Numbered from the stretch's first letter, positions 6,731 to 15,326 are shown. The stretch: 64,000 nucleotides of DNA from Mycolicibacterium hodleri (GCF_025822245.1 NZ_JACKTL010000059.1:1-64000), one strand, 5' to 3'. Made by a program: numbers and translations. The notes: generated by a model not told the origin, from the sequence alone.

Positions 6731-9700
6731 CCGGTGGAAGATCCCATGAGAATTGATATGCGCCATAGCCCGGAACTTGAACGGTGTTCGCGGCACCCGG
6801 CGGTGCCGGTGTCATTCCCGGTGGCGGCGCAACCTGCGAGTAGTCAGAACCGGGCGCGGTCGGCGCAGCGATCTGCGGGTTGCCGGGGTTGGTGCTAATG
6901 CGGTTGACGTCGATGATGTTGGATTGCCCGCCGACCTGGAACCCGGCTGCCTGAATCGTTGGTGAGGTGGGTCCACCGGGACCGATCGGGCTGGCGAATG
7001 CCACATGAACTTCATCGGATTCGTCCAGGTAGCTGCCGCCGGGCGTCGTGTAATAGGCACCTTGTGGGAGGACTTGGCCGCCCGCGACGCCGGTGTCCCG
7101 ACCTGTGGTGGGGTCCTGGTGGATGAGCTGCACCAACTGTTGGGCGTAGTTCTGCGAGAGGTAATCGGCGAACTTCTGCATGTTCTGCGGAGCGCCGAAG
7201 AAGTCGAAGGCCCACGAAGCGTTCTTGTCGATGGTGTTGCCCGGTCCCGCGATACCACCGTGCAACGTCTTGTCGCCGTGGTCCTTCGGGGTGAGGTCGA
7301 ACTGTGCGCCGAGCTGCGTCACCCATGCGGGGATCTCGCCGGGGGTGGCCGCGCCACCGGAATCGTTGGGGTTCTTCTCGAATATCGGTCGAATGCCATG
7401 CGACAGAAGCCAATCAGGCGTGTAACTGATGCTGGCGCCAGGCAGGCCGCCGGTTCCGGCCGTGGTCGGGGGTGCTGCACCACCTGGTGCAGCTGTCGGT
7501 GGTTGTCCACCGGCGATGAGTCCGGGAACTTGGCTGAGGAAGGAGTTGTAGTTGCTGCCCGGATAACCGCCGACTTCGATCTTGTCGGCGATGAAGTTGC
7601 CGGGACCACCGGGGTATGCGTTCACCGCGGCGGGTCCACCTTGACGTTGCAGCTCGCTCAGGAACCACTGAATCTGCTGCTGTGCACCGTTACTGGGCTT
7701 GTCGCTGCTTTCTTGGAACAGGCCGTGATGTCCAGATGCATTGGTGATGTCGGGCGACAATGACGATTCGTAGTCGCTTGCTGCGACCGCGTAATCTGCG
7801 GTCTGTTCAGTGTAGCCAGCGGCGACGACCGCGTCGTGGATCGCGCGGGCAACGTCGCCCTTCGAACCCGATGCCGGCACGCCCACCTGGCCACCCGTAC
7901 CGGGAACGCCACTGGGGAAGCCTGCTGGCACGGCGCCTGGGGAGCTGGTCGGGGCGTTGTACGACACGTCGAGGGTGACACCGCTGTCGCCTTGGTTGGA
8001 CTCCGGGATGCCCACCGACTGCATCAGTTCGCTGACGGACAACCGTGGTCCTGGTTTCGACGTGTCGAAAGCAGTCGGCAGGAGTACGCCGTCGCCGGAG
8101 CTGTCGGGTAATGCTCCCTGTAGCGACGTGTCGATGCCGGCGCTCGTCATCGTGGTGTCGACGTCCAACGTGGCGTTGGGCTTCACCTGCATCGCGGTGT
8201 TGAGGACGACGCCCTTACTCGGGTCGGAAACGGAGGACGGCAGACCAGCCGCATCGAGTACGTCACCGAGGCCGAGCTTCACAGACGCTGGTTGCACTGT
8301 CAGGTTCGTCGGGACGCCGGTGTCAGTGCCGTAGCCAGATGGGTGCGCCCGGGGCATGTTTCGGCCGCGGCCACCGTTCGACGGTGGCTGTGAGTTCAGA
8401 CGGTTACGGAAGTCGTCGTCGCGGTTTTGGAAGATTCCCCACGGGTCGAGAATGTCGAATCCTTGCGAATTCTCGCCTATCCCAAAGGGATTGAGCCAGT
8501 CGAAGGAATCCGGCGGCCCCGGTGTACCCGACGGTTGTGAGGGTGCCGACGGAGAAGCTGCCGGCGGCGCGGCGGGTGCAGGAGATGGTGGTGCCACCTT
8601 CGGGATCACCGTGACCGGGATGTCCTTCGCGGCCGGAATCGATGCCAGCAAGTCCTTCACCGTCTTCGCGGCTTCGTCCGTGTCCACGTTGATCGTGAAC
8701 TTGCCCGCGTTGTCTTGAAGGTCGACGCCGGCCTTGCGCAACGCATCGACAGAGTTCGGGTCGCCGAGCTGGAGCTGACCATCGGTGCCGACCTTCAACG
8801 CGGTCTTCAGGTCTTGAGAGATGGCAGCCGTGGCCTGGGCTTTGTCCAGCAAATCTTGGAACGCCTTGACCGCCCGATCGGTGTGGTCGCCGAGATTCGA
8901 CATCTGCTGCCCGAGATCTTGCAGGTGTTCGCCAGCCTTCTTCGTCTGATCGTTGCCGGTCAACGCGCCGTACGCCGCCTCCAGCGAGCCGATCATCCCG
9001 GTGATGTTGGCGAGCGCACCCGCGATCTGCCCGCCGACCTCGATGGCAATCGTCCCGATCGAGGACAGAAACCCGATGATCGTCGGTGTGTTCGACGAGA
9101 TCCAAGTGCCGATCTTCGTCAGAGAATCACCAAGGCTGGCCTGCAGAACCTCACCCAGTGGGCCAAGATCAGCGTCGATCTGGTGCCCGATGATCGTCAG
9201 ACGGTCCGACAACGTCCGCGTGGATTCCGCTACGTCATCGATCCCGCCTGCCGGTAGGTCACCGAGCGCACCGTTCAGGGATTGGACGCTGAGCGTGCCG
9301 TCGTCGACGGCTTGCTTGAATGCGATTGCTGCGCGCGGACCGAGTTTGCTTGCCCAATAATTCTCAGTATCGAGGTCGGCCTGATCGTGCAGTTTCAGCC
9401 AGGCGTCGTGCGCATCCTGGATATGTTGTACGACTTCCTTGAGTCGGTCCCCGAAGCTCTCATGAGCTTTTTCGGCCTGCTTGACCAAGGGGTTGAGTCC
9501 GCGGATGACTGTCGAGCTCTTGATGCCGGCTTCGCTGAGGCCGGCGAGGAGTCGCGCGCTCTGGTCGGCGTTCAGACCGAAGGCACTCAGGACGGAGGCG
9601 TTGGTACCAAGGTCTGCGATCAGTTCGTTCAAATTTTCGTGGCTTGCGCGGCTGATCTTGAAGAGCGTATCGAGCTCGGTGCCTGCGTCAGCTCCGCTGA

Positions 9701-10652
9701 CCCCCAATGCATGCATAGCAGCGGTGAACGCGTTGACGTCGATGGGCTGTCCCAAGATGACGGACGCGTTGGACACCTTCTGCACCAACTCGTCTAGTGG
9801 TGCCCCGGTCAGGTGGAGTCGGGTCGATAGGGCGGCTGTGGCGTCGGTGATCACGTCGAATCCGGCTGCTGTGTTCCCAGCTACGCGGTTGACGGTCTGC
9901 GACAGGCTCTCGAGCTGTTCGCCAGTTGCGGCAGTCGTGGTCTGCAACCGGCGGTTGATGCCCTCCTGAATTTCGCCTGTGTCGAGTAGTTTGTCTCCGA
10001 GTTCGGTTGCCTTGCTTATTAATTCGTCGAACGACTCGATACCGATGATTGCGCCAGCACTGATCGCACCGCCCATAACACCCGCGGCGAGCCCCGAGAC
10101 GTTGAAGCTGCTACCAGCGCTCTTGGCGGCCTCGTCTGACGCCCGAATCTGGGCGGCCAGATCGCTTTGCCTTTGGCGGAGCTCGTCGACCGACGTTGTA
10201 ACTCTCAGGATCTGAGTCGAATCGAACGCGCCGCCGGCCTCGGTGGCGCGCTTCGCTTCGGTGTTCAGCGCCTTGAGTGATGCTTCGCCTCGTCGGAAGG
10301 CGTCGCTGACATTGTTGTATTCGCGGGTCAACGCTTGGGCACTTGCGGTGCCGTCGCGACCCAAGCCAGAGAATGCTTCGCGGACCAACTGCAGCGGCGC
10401 GCCGATGCCTTTCCCGATGGCCTCGCCGATCGACGCGCCGACCATCGACGCCTGCGACGTCTTATCGAGGCCAGCGAGGAGTTCGTCGCCGAGCGCAGCG
10501 CCACGGGCAGCCAGCCCCGCCCTCATCGAGCCGACGAGGGCGGTGCTGGCGCGTTCCCCGATCGCCTTCATCGACCGTTCGATGCCGACGGCCGACGCCG
10601 CTACGTCAATCCAGGACACACCACCAGACGAGCCCTCGGCGGGTTCAGTCAT
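6660..10652 (-). CDS. Phage tail tape-measure protein with lysozyme-like segment
   Basis: A 1,330-residue protein. The N-terminal 450 residues carry the helical, Ala/Gly-rich pattern of the phage tail tape-measure family, including hydrophobic Gly-rich segments near GLAAGVMGGAISAGAIIGI. The middle has Pro-rich linkers. Around residues 950-1070 is a segment DYESSLSPDITNASGHHGLF that resembles the catalytic Glu and Gly-Leu-Phe core of lysozyme-like transglycosylases, a domain actinophages often build into the tape measure to open the cell wall. A Cys-free C-terminal domain follows. ATG 10652 follows GGAAGGA at good spacing. In siphophages this gene fixes tail length; here tail-tube and assembly-chaperone genes are missing. 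Confidence 0.85.
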   Translation of the reverse strand: MTEPAEGSSGGVSWIDVAASAVGIERSMKAIGERASTALVGSMRAGLAARGAALGDELLAGLDKTSQASMVGASIGEAIGKGIGAPLQLVREAFSGLGRDGTASAQALTREYNNVSDAFRRGEASLKALNTEAKRATEAGGAFDSTQILRVTTSVDELRQRQSDLAAQIRASDEAAKSAGSSFNVSGLAAGVMGGAISAGAIIGIESFDELISKATELGDKLLDTGEIQEGINRRLQTTTAATGEQLESLSQTVNRVAGNTAAGFDVITDATAALSTRLHLTGAPLDELVQKVSNASVILGQPIDVNAFTAAMHALGVSGADAGTELDTLFKISRASHENLNELIADLGTNASVLSAFGLNADQSARLLAGLSEAGIKSSTVIRGLNPLVKQAEKAHESFGDRLKEVVQHIQDAHDAWLKLHDQADLDTENYWASKLGPRAAIAFKQAVDDGTLSVQSLNGALGDLPAGGIDDVAESTRTLSDRLTIIGHQIDADLGPLGEVLQASLGDSLTKIGTWISSNTPTIIGFLSSIGTIAIEVGGQIAGALANITGMIGSLEAAYGALTGNDQTKKAGEHLQDLGQQMSNLGDHTDRAVKAFQDLLDKAQATAAISQDLKTALKVGTDGQLQLGDPNSVDALRKAGVDLQDNAGKFTINVDTDEAAKTVKDLLASIPAAKDIPVTVIPKVAPPSPAPAAPPAASPSAPSQPSGTPGPPDSFDWLNPFGIGENSQGFDILDPWGIFQNRDDDFRNRLNSQPPSNGGRGRNMPRAHPSGYGTDTGVPTNLTVQPASVKLGLGDVLDAAGLPSSVSDPSKGVVLNTAMQVKPNATLDVDTTMTSAGIDTSLQGALPDSSGDGVLLPTAFDTSKPGPRLSVSELMQSVGIPESNQGDSGVTLDVSYNAPTSSPGAVPAGFPSGVPGTGGQVGVPASGSKGDVARAIHDAVVAAGYTEQTADYAVAASDYESSLSPDITNASGHHGLFQESSDKPSNGAQQQIQWFLSELQRQGGPAAVNAYPGGPGNFIADKIEVGGYPGSNYNSFLSQVPGLIAGGQPPTAAPGGAAPPTTAGTGGLPGASISYTPDWLLSHGIRPIFEKNPNDSGGAATPGEIPAWVTQLGAQFDLTPKDHGDKTLHGGIAGPGNTIDKNASWAFDFFGAPQNMQKFADYLSQNYAQQLVQLIHQDPTTGRDTGVAGGQVLPQGAYYTTPGGSYLDESDEVHVAFASPIGPGGPTSPTIQAAGFQVGGQSNIIDVNRISTNPGNPQIAAPTAPGSDYSQVAPPPGMTPAPPGAANTVQVPGYGAYQFSWDLPPDEQAKARAEGKTRRMDRKSSRSD

Positions 10653-10838
10653 CGTCAGTCCTTCCGTTCGTGGCGTTGGCGGGAGGGGTGCGCGAGCCAA
10701 TGTGCTTCCTTCACTCGGCTTGCTGCTCGGTGGCGCGCCTGGTTATGCAAGAGAAATAACCCCGCCACCACCCCCTCCCGCCTGTCCTCCCGGTGGCGGC
10801 GTTCACATGACCGTGGAGACGCCAACCGGAAGTTGGGA

Positions 10839-10909
10839 GGGTTCGCGGGCCGGGGCAAGGGAATCGATTTGAAGGGGGATGACCCCAACGACACCCGGCC
10901 CGCGAACCC
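10839..10909 (-). terminator. Long perfect stem-loop behind the Clp N-domain genes
   Basis: A 16-base stem, GGGTTCGCGGGCCGGG at 10839-10854 and its exact complement at 10894-10909, encloses a 39-base loop that itself holds a GGGG/CCCC hairpin. It starts three bases after the stop of the second Clp N-domain gene and lies before the tape-measure gene, so it probably separates the two transcripts. No U-tract is evident. Confidence 0.65.
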
Positions 10910-10911
10910 GC

Positions 10912-11397
10912 TCATGGGGATGCCCCGGCGAGGGCGGCCCGGCGGGCAGCTTTGAGGTGCACACCCAGCGAAGCGAGAACTGTCGCGGCGGGGCCTTCGC
11001 CTTCACGAATCAACCCGAGGAATACATGCTCGACCCCGGCGTAGTGATGGCCCGCATTAAGAACTTCACGGGGCACAAGATCCTCAAGAACCCGTCGTGC
11101 GCGGCCGTCCCAGTCGAGCGGTACGTCGGGTGATCGGCGCCCGTGCGAATCGGTGCCGATGAGGTCGTCGACGAGCTCCCGGACCGACCGCAGTCGCACG
11201 CTAAGCCGGGAGAGAGTGGCGGCAACGTCGGAGTCGTGGAGGAGGCAGTGGAGGATGTGCTCGGTGCCGATGTAGTTGTAGCCGAGCCGCCGTGCTTCGG
11301 CCTGAGCGTGCTCCAGGACGCGGCGGGCGGCGGACGTGAAGTGCTGGGTACGCGGTGCCCACGCCGACGACGACGTGGGATTGCTGTAAATAATCAC
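10912..11397 (-). CDS. Stand-alone Clp N-terminal domain protein (two repeats)
   Basis: A 161-residue protein consisting of a double Clp N-domain. Repeat 1 spans about 16-80 (TSAARRVLEHAQAEARRLG, then YIGTEHILHCLL) and repeat 2 about 95-155 (RARRVLEDLVPREVLNAGHH, then YAGVEHVFLGLIREGEGPAA). This is the substrate- and adaptor-binding part of ClpC/ClpA ATPases without any ATPase module. Known mycobacterial relatives are the stand-alone ClpC2-type proteins, which bind the ligands of the ClpC1 N-domain. A phage product of this kind could sequester ClpC1 substrates or adaptors or deliver phage targets. Its start overlaps the stop of a second such gene (ATGA, 11394-11397). Confidence 0.85.
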   Translation of the reverse strand: MIIYSNPTSSSAWAPRTQHFTSAARRVLEHAQAEARRLGYNYIGTEHILHCLLHDSDVAATLSRLSVRLRSVRELVDDLIGTDSHGRRSPDVPLDWDGRARRVLEDLVPREVLNAGHHYAGVEHVFLGLIREGEGPAATVLASLGVHLKAARRAALAGASP

Positions 11398-11774
11398 AAT
11401 GACGTCCTCGGTAGGAGTGCAGCGACGACGTCGTGGTCACGGAGGACAGCGGCGCCGAGGTCGGCCACGCTGACACGCTGCCCGCCACGGGCGAGGGCCT
11501 GCCGAGGTCCAAGTTCAACGACCAGTCGTCGGGCACGACCACTCATCGGCAGTTCGCCGCTCGGCGACGCACACCCGCCGTACCCGACGATCGTCTCGAC
11601 GTGGCTGCGGATCTCGGTCGGCGAATAGCCCAGCGTCTCCAGGACATCGGCCTCCGCGGTCAAGGCAAGAAGAATGTGCTCGACGCCGACGTAGCTGTGG
11701 CCGAGCGCTCGTGCTTCGCGCTGCGCAGTTGCGAGGACACGGTTGGCGTCGGCGTCGAGGTGCTGATAGGTCAT
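11394..11774 (-). CDS. Second stand-alone Clp N-terminal domain protein
   Basis: A 126-residue Clp N-domain protein. Residues about 5-60 give DADANRVLATAQREARALG and YVGVEHILLALTAEAD, a clear first repeat; the second half (GRARRLVVELGPRQALARGG, VSVADLGAAVLRD) is a weaker second repeat. No ATPase domain follows. It is only distantly similar to its downstream neighbour, so the pair is not a recent duplication. Both ends overlap neighbours by ATGA (11771-11774 and 11394-11397), giving a tight three-gene unit with the zinc-finger gene. Expected role is the same as for its partner: binding ClpC1 ligands. Confidence 0.8.
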   Translation of the reverse strand: MTYQHLDADANRVLATAQREARALGHSYVGVEHILLALTAEADVLETLGYSPTEIRSHVETIVGYGGCASPSGELPMSGRARRLVVELGPRQALARGGQRVSVADLGAAVLRDHDVVAALLPRTSL

Positions 11775-12145
11775 CGCTGTCCCTTCGCGTCGTCGCGGTC
11801 GGCGTCACGGCACGCGATGGAGCAGTGTCGCTGCTTGGTCTCGGCCTGGAACGCGTTGCCGCACCGCTGGCAGACATGGAGATTCGGGTCCGCCTTGAAC
11901 GTTCCGAAGTAGTAATCAGTGCGGGCAGCTTCGTCGGCGAGGGCCTCGAATCCGCGGCTCACGTTGGTGGTCGGTGGGGTGGGCAATGGTGCGGGTCGGC
12001 CGGCTCGGTCGGCGGCGAGGAGTTCCGCGCCACGCGCGAGCCGGCGGTGATAGTTCACCCGGCAGTTAGTCGTGCAGAAGCGTGACGATGGCCTGTGTGC
12101 GGCGTAGATGTCGCCGCACCCGTCGCAGCGCCGGTTCGTTGCCAT
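11771..12145 (-). CDS. Small protein with two treble-clef zinc motifs
   Basis: A 124-residue protein with two Cys clusters of the CxxC...FCxxxC type: CDGCGDIYAAHRPSSRFC near 6-23 and CQRCGNAFQAETKQRHC near 90-106. The C-terminus is highly charged. Such paired zinc knuckles occur in small phage proteins of unknown function and in nucleic-acid binders. ATG 12145 is used; an in-frame ATG at 12157 with a weak GGCGAG site is also possible. It heads the transcript that continues into the two Clp N-domain genes, and an operator-like palindrome lies upstream. Confidence 0.6.
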   Translation of the reverse strand: MATNRRCDGCGDIYAAHRPSSRFCTTNCRVNYHRRLARGAELLAADRAGRPAPLPTPPTTNVSRGFEALADEAARTDYYFGTFKADPNLHVCQRCGNAFQAETKQRHCSIACRDADRDDAKGQR

Positions 12146-12206
12146 GCCAAGAATCATGAGCTCGCCGGTTACGTAAACGTGGGACCGACACGACATGAAT
12201 TATGTT

Positions 12207-12236
12207 GTTGCACAACGGTTTACCGTTACTAAGCCG
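12207..12236 (-). promoter_or_regulatory. Operator-like palindromes with the recurrent motif
   Basis: GTTG-CA-CAAC (12207-12216) overlaps AACGGT-TT-ACCGTT (12214-12227), which runs into TACTAAGCC. On the minus strand this gives GGCTTAGTAACGGTAAACC, matching motif copies near 3990 and 16070. It lies between the end of the replication gene string and the zinc-finger/Clp N-domain unit, 60-90 bases before the latter, and is likely its promoter/operator region. Confidence 0.5.
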
Positions 12237-12242
12237 ACCTAA

Positions 12243-12479
12243 CTAACTCTTGGGGTACCCGACCCTGGTGCACGCGTCGAACAGTGCCGGACCGAGGAGC
12301 AACCTGACCTTGTCGAGTTCCGTTGCGCACGACATCAGCACAGGGTTGCCGTCGTCGAGCAATGCCACCGCGCGGGTGAGTGACGACAGGCAGGCCAAGT
12401 TCGGGCCCAACTGGGTCATCACATCGACGATGCCTGCGGTGAGGGTGGTGGCGAGCGCGTGGTCGGTGGGTTCGGTCAT
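12243..12479 (-). CDS. Small hypothetical phage protein
   Basis: A 78-residue helical protein (ALATTLTAGIVDVMTQLG, then LTRAVALLDDGNPVLMSC). ATG 12479 is supported by AGGAGA five bases upstream on the minus strand. It is the last gene of the replication-side string and follows the next gene by 13 bases. No family is recognised. A Cys-containing C-terminus (ALFDACTRVGYPK) is noted. Confidence 0.55.
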   Translation of the reverse strand: MTEPTDHALATTLTAGIVDVMTQLGPNLACLSSLTRAVALLDDGNPVLMSCATELDKVRLLLGPALFDACTRVGYPKS

Positions 12480-12492
12480 GGTGTTCTCCTGT

Positions 12493-12837
12493 TCATTGTC
12501 GTGAGGTCTGGCCTTGGCTGCCGGTGCGGCGCATCCGGGGTGCCGGCGGGGGCGGATCGAGGTCGGGGCTATTGGTGTACTTCGCTCGGTCGAGCACAAG
12601 ATACGGAGAGCCGTCGGGCGGCCTGGCAGCTTCCGCCTCGGCGTGCGAACCCCAGTAGCTGGCGTTCACACCCCCACCCGTAGGCCAGCTCACGCAGACG
12701 AACCGACGGTCAGGTTCGATGACGATGGCGTCGTGGGCGTGGTCTGGGCATGGGGCGCCGGCGGCGTGGACCGCATGGCCGCACGCAGTGCCGTGTTTGT
12801 TCGTCCTCCCGCAGCGGTGCTCGGGTTCACCGGTCAT
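12493..12837 (-). CDS. Small Cys/His-rich phage protein
   Basis: A 114-residue protein starting at ATG 12837 behind GGGAGGA. The N-terminal 35 residues hold HRCGRTNKHGTACGHAV and a CPDHAH, a probable zinc knuckle. The rest is a small alpha/beta stretch (VIEPDRRFVCVSWPTGGGV) and a Pro-rich tail. It overlaps the upstream gene by 11 bases. Similar small zinc proteins of actinophages have no known function. Longer upstream frame is overlap with the neighbour. Confidence 0.55.
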   Translation of the reverse strand: MTGEPEHRCGRTNKHGTACGHAVHAAGAPCPDHAHDAIVIEPDRRFVCVSWPTGGGVNASYWGSHAEAEAARPPDGSPYLVLDRAKYTNSPDLDPPPPAPRMRRTGSQGQTSRQ

Positions 12838-13186
12838 GGTTTTCCTCCCAGGTTTGTGGGAGTGCGGCGAGGCGGTCGGCCACAGCAGCGCGGCGCGATT
12901 CGGCGAACACGTCGGCCTCGTCGGACACAACGTTGGCGAGGAGACGAGGCGGTGCAGGTGCCGGTTCTGGTGCCGATTCCGCTGAGCTCCAGTTGACTTC
13001 AGCCCCGTCCACCCACGCCGAATGCCAGGCACCACGGCTGAGCGCAAAGACCGGCACCAGTCGCACCGGCATGCTGTTGCCGTCCTCGCGCAGTAGAAGC
13101 AAGCTGCCATCCCGACGGGTCGTGACGTCGGTCGCTTCGATGCTGGCGCGCCGGCCGCTGGCGTCGAGGATGGTCCACAGGCTCAT
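12827..13186 (-). CDS. Small hypothetical phage protein
   Basis: A 119-residue protein. Residues 1-65 are beta-rich (SLWTILDASGRRASIEATDV, MPVRLVPVFAL), the middle is Pro/Ala-rich, and the end is a charged helix with RRAAVADRLAALPQTWEE. Start ATG 13186 overlaps the upstream stop by ATGA (13183-13186), which fixes the frame. No family recognised. Confidence 0.55.
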   Translation of the reverse strand: MSLWTILDASGRRASIEATDVTTRRDGSLLLLREDGNSMPVRLVPVFALSRGAWHSAWVDGAEVNWSSAESAPEPAPAPPRLLANVVSDEADVFAESRRAAVADRLAALPQTWEENHDR

Positions 13187-13617
13187 CGGACGACCTCCGG
13201 GTCGATGGCTCCGGCGAGGGCCAAGGCCTTGATGACGCAGACGTTGATCTGCTGCGTGAGAGGGTCGGTGGTGACGGTGTACTGCCCGCGTGGCTTGGTG
13301 CCAGGATCGTGGCCAAGCTCCCCAGTCCACGTGAGAGGTTCCTCGGCGTGCGGGTCAGGTTTCCAGATATGACAGGTGTAGACGCCATACTCGATGGTGG
13401 CGCGCGACTGCACCTGACGGCCGTCGCTGTAGTGGTGTAAATCGCCGTAGGTGCTGGCGAGTTCGGCGATTTCGCGGACCACATCATTGAGGGCGTCCCG
13501 TTCGATGTCGTGGCCGGCGTCGCAGCCTGACCCGCCGATTGCGTCGTCGGTCCAGTCGGCGGTGGATTTCAGGATCGCTGCGGCGTACTTCAGGGCATCG
13601 TCGGCGCGGATGGTCAT
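13183..13617 (-). CDS. Hypothetical phage protein
   Basis: A 144-residue soluble protein with a helical N-terminus (MTIRADDALKYAAAIL), a central helix RDALNDVVREIAELASTYGD and a C-terminal helix VCVIKALALAGAIDPE. ATG 13617 follows GAAGGAGAAG and overlaps the upstream stop by ATGA. No family is recognised. The string of overlapping small genes suggests co-expression with the primase. Confidence 0.6.
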   Translation of the reverse strand: MTIRADDALKYAAAILKSTADWTDDAIGGSGCDAGHDIERDALNDVVREIAELASTYGDLHHYSDGRQVQSRATIEYGVYTCHIWKPDPHAEEPLTWTGELGHDPGTKPRGQYTVTTDPLTQQINVCVIKALALAGAIDPEVVR

Positions 13618-13823
13618 GGTTCTTCTCCTTCTGGTCGGTCAATCTCGGTAGTGGTGTCCAAGGCCCATCTCATGCCGAAGCACGTAGACCATGGAGCAAG
13701 CAGGGGATGGCGCTCGTCGGGGTCCAATGTCGGCTGGCATCCCAGATGGCAGAAGCGGTTCAGCCCATCGGTCTGCCCGCACGCAACGACGTCATTGCAG
13801 ACGTGGCACTCGGCGGGGATCAC
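13614..13823 (-). CDS. Small zinc-finger-like phage protein
   Basis: A 69-residue protein from GTG 13823: MIPAECHVCNDVVACG with CHVC, followed by FCHLGC, so two Cys pairs about 20 residues apart that could bind one zinc. The GTG is chosen because the Cys motif follows at once and a GGGG run lies four bases upstream; the frame stays open to an ATG at 13895, which would place the start inside the loop of the stem-loop at 13864-13939. The stop overlaps the next start by ATGA. Confidence 0.45.
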   Translation of the reverse strand: MIPAECHVCNDVVACGQTDGLNRFCHLGCQPTLDPDERHPLLAPWSTCFGMRWALDTTTEIDRPEGEEP

Positions 13824-13863
13824 AACTCCCCACCACCCCAAAACGCTCTGACCAGAGGAAAGT

Positions 13864-13939
13864 ACCCATAGCACCCATTCCCGGTATGACGCCATAGCGC
13901 GCGCACGCGTAGGCGAACCAGGAAAAGGGTGCTATGGGT
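13864..13939 (-). repeat. 13-bp perfect inverted repeat behind the primase gene
   Basis: ACCCATAGCACCC at 13864-13876 and its exact complement GGGTGCTATGGGT at 13927-13939 frame a 50-base centre containing GCGCGCACGCG. The right arm begins one base after the primase stop codon. It may be a terminator or attenuator, or a site used by the replication protein encoded next to it. Confidence 0.55.
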
Positions 13940-13940
13940 G

Positions 13941-15326
13941 CTATTCGGCGTCACGGTCGACCGCCTCCCTAGTCAGGAGCGCGATACCGCGGCGCCATTT
14001 CTTGCCGTTGCTTGGCCGGCCTGCGGGATACCCCTTGTCGGTGATCGCCTGCCCGAATGCCTTGAGGCTTATCGGTTCAGCGCCGTCGGCGATACGCCAC
14101 TTCTCCCACTCATCGAAGAGCTGAGAGGTGGTTGATTGCAGGACTGGGCTTGACGTGGTGCAGCATTCGTCGATGAACCTGGCGACGGCGTCACTGGCCT
14201 TCTGGTAGGCGTCGGTGGCTACCCGCACCGAGGCTGGCTCGTCGAGGCCGCGTTCCGTGTAGGCCTTGTAGCCGTCGATGATCCAGGTGAGGATGCCGTC
14301 GGCCTCCAGCTGTAGACGGTCATCGAGCTGGCGGTCCTGTTCGTCGTCGGGGATCACGACGTCGAACGGAACGACGCGGAGCCGTCGCCAGATCGCCGGA
14401 TCGTCGCCAGAGACTCGAGGTAGGTGGTTGGTGATCAGCAGAGGTGTGTGCGACGGTTTGAACTCCACGAAGTCTTGGCGCATGCGGCGCGCGCGGATGG
14501 TGTCGCCGCCGGTCAAACGTTTCATGGTGGCCTCGGCTAGCCGGCGGTCCTTCTCCGACTCGGATACTGCGACCCAGCGCACGCCACGCAAGTCCATTTC
14601 CCCTGTTGGGTGTGCGCCTTCGCGGTGCATGAACAGGTCGGGTTCTGCGGTGCAGGCGTAGTCACCGAGGGTCCACCTGATCGCTTTGTCCCAGACTGAT
14701 TTTCCGTTGGCGCCGGTGCCGGTGAAGATTGGGAGTACGTGCTCGTGTACGGCACCGAGGAGTCCGACGCCGACGAGTCGTTGCACGAACTCGCGGGTGG
14801 CCTCGTCAGGTAGGACACGGTTGAGGAATGCTTCCCACACTGGCGCCGTGGTGTCGTCGTTGTATGCACCCCGGCATACCTTGGTGATCTTGTCGGCCGG
14901 CCGATGGTCACCGAGTTCCATGGAGTGCAGGTCGAGCACCCCGTTGGCGACGTTCAACAGGTGGGCGTCGGCGTCGAGGTCGGCGACGGCGTAGGCGAAT
15001 GGCTCTAAAGCCGAGGCCAAGTCGAGGACACCGTTGACACCGCTGGCGGACTCGCACTTGCGCACGTCGGCGCGGAGTTCCTTATCGTCAAGGCTCTCGG
15101 CGAGTGCGGTGCGTAACTCGGCGAGCACGTTGCGCTTGGCGACACCACGAACGTCGGCGCACCACCGCGTGCCGTCCCAGTGATGCCAGCCAAGACCGTT
15201 GACGAACAGAAGCTCGCCGGCGTACCTGGCGGCCATGCGGTAGGCCATGCGAGCCTGCCCACGGTGGACGCCTGCGTGGTCGCGGTGTTCTACTTCGGCT
15301 TGCCAGTCGAGGAGTTCGTCGGTCAT
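13941..15326 (-). CDS. P4/D5-type primase-helicase
   Basis: A 461-residue protein with a D5-type N-terminal domain (about 25-170) and a superfamily 3 helicase core: Walker A GTGANGKSV at 203-211, Walker B-like WVAVSESEK at 251-259, and motif C PLLITNHLPR at 295-304 with the sensor Asn. Such proteins melt the origin and drive replication of phages, satellites and plasmids. The N-terminal archaeo-eukaryotic primase half of phage P4 alpha is absent, as in the phiRv1-family protein Rv1582c, which it resembles in size and position. It overlaps the DUF2742-like gene by ATGA (15323-15326) and the excisionase gene precedes that. Confidence 0.88.
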   Translation of the reverse strand: MTDELLDWQAEVEHRDHAGVHRGQARMAYRMAARYAGELLFVNGLGWHHWDGTRWCADVRGVAKRNVLAELRTALAESLDDKELRADVRKCESASGVNGVLDLASALEPFAYAVADLDADAHLLNVANGVLDLHSMELGDHRPADKITKVCRGAYNDDTTAPVWEAFLNRVLPDEATREFVQRLVGVGLLGAVHEHVLPIFTGTGANGKSVWDKAIRWTLGDYACTAEPDLFMHREGAHPTGEMDLRGVRWVAVSESEKDRRLAEATMKRLTGGDTIRARRMRQDFVEFKPSHTPLLITNHLPRVSGDDPAIWRRLRVVPFDVVIPDDEQDRQLDDRLQLEADGILTWIIDGYKAYTERGLDEPASVRVATDAYQKASDAVARFIDECCTTSSPVLQSTTSQLFDEWEKWRIADGAEPISLKAFGQAITDKGYPAGRPSNGKKWRRGIALLTREAVDRDAE

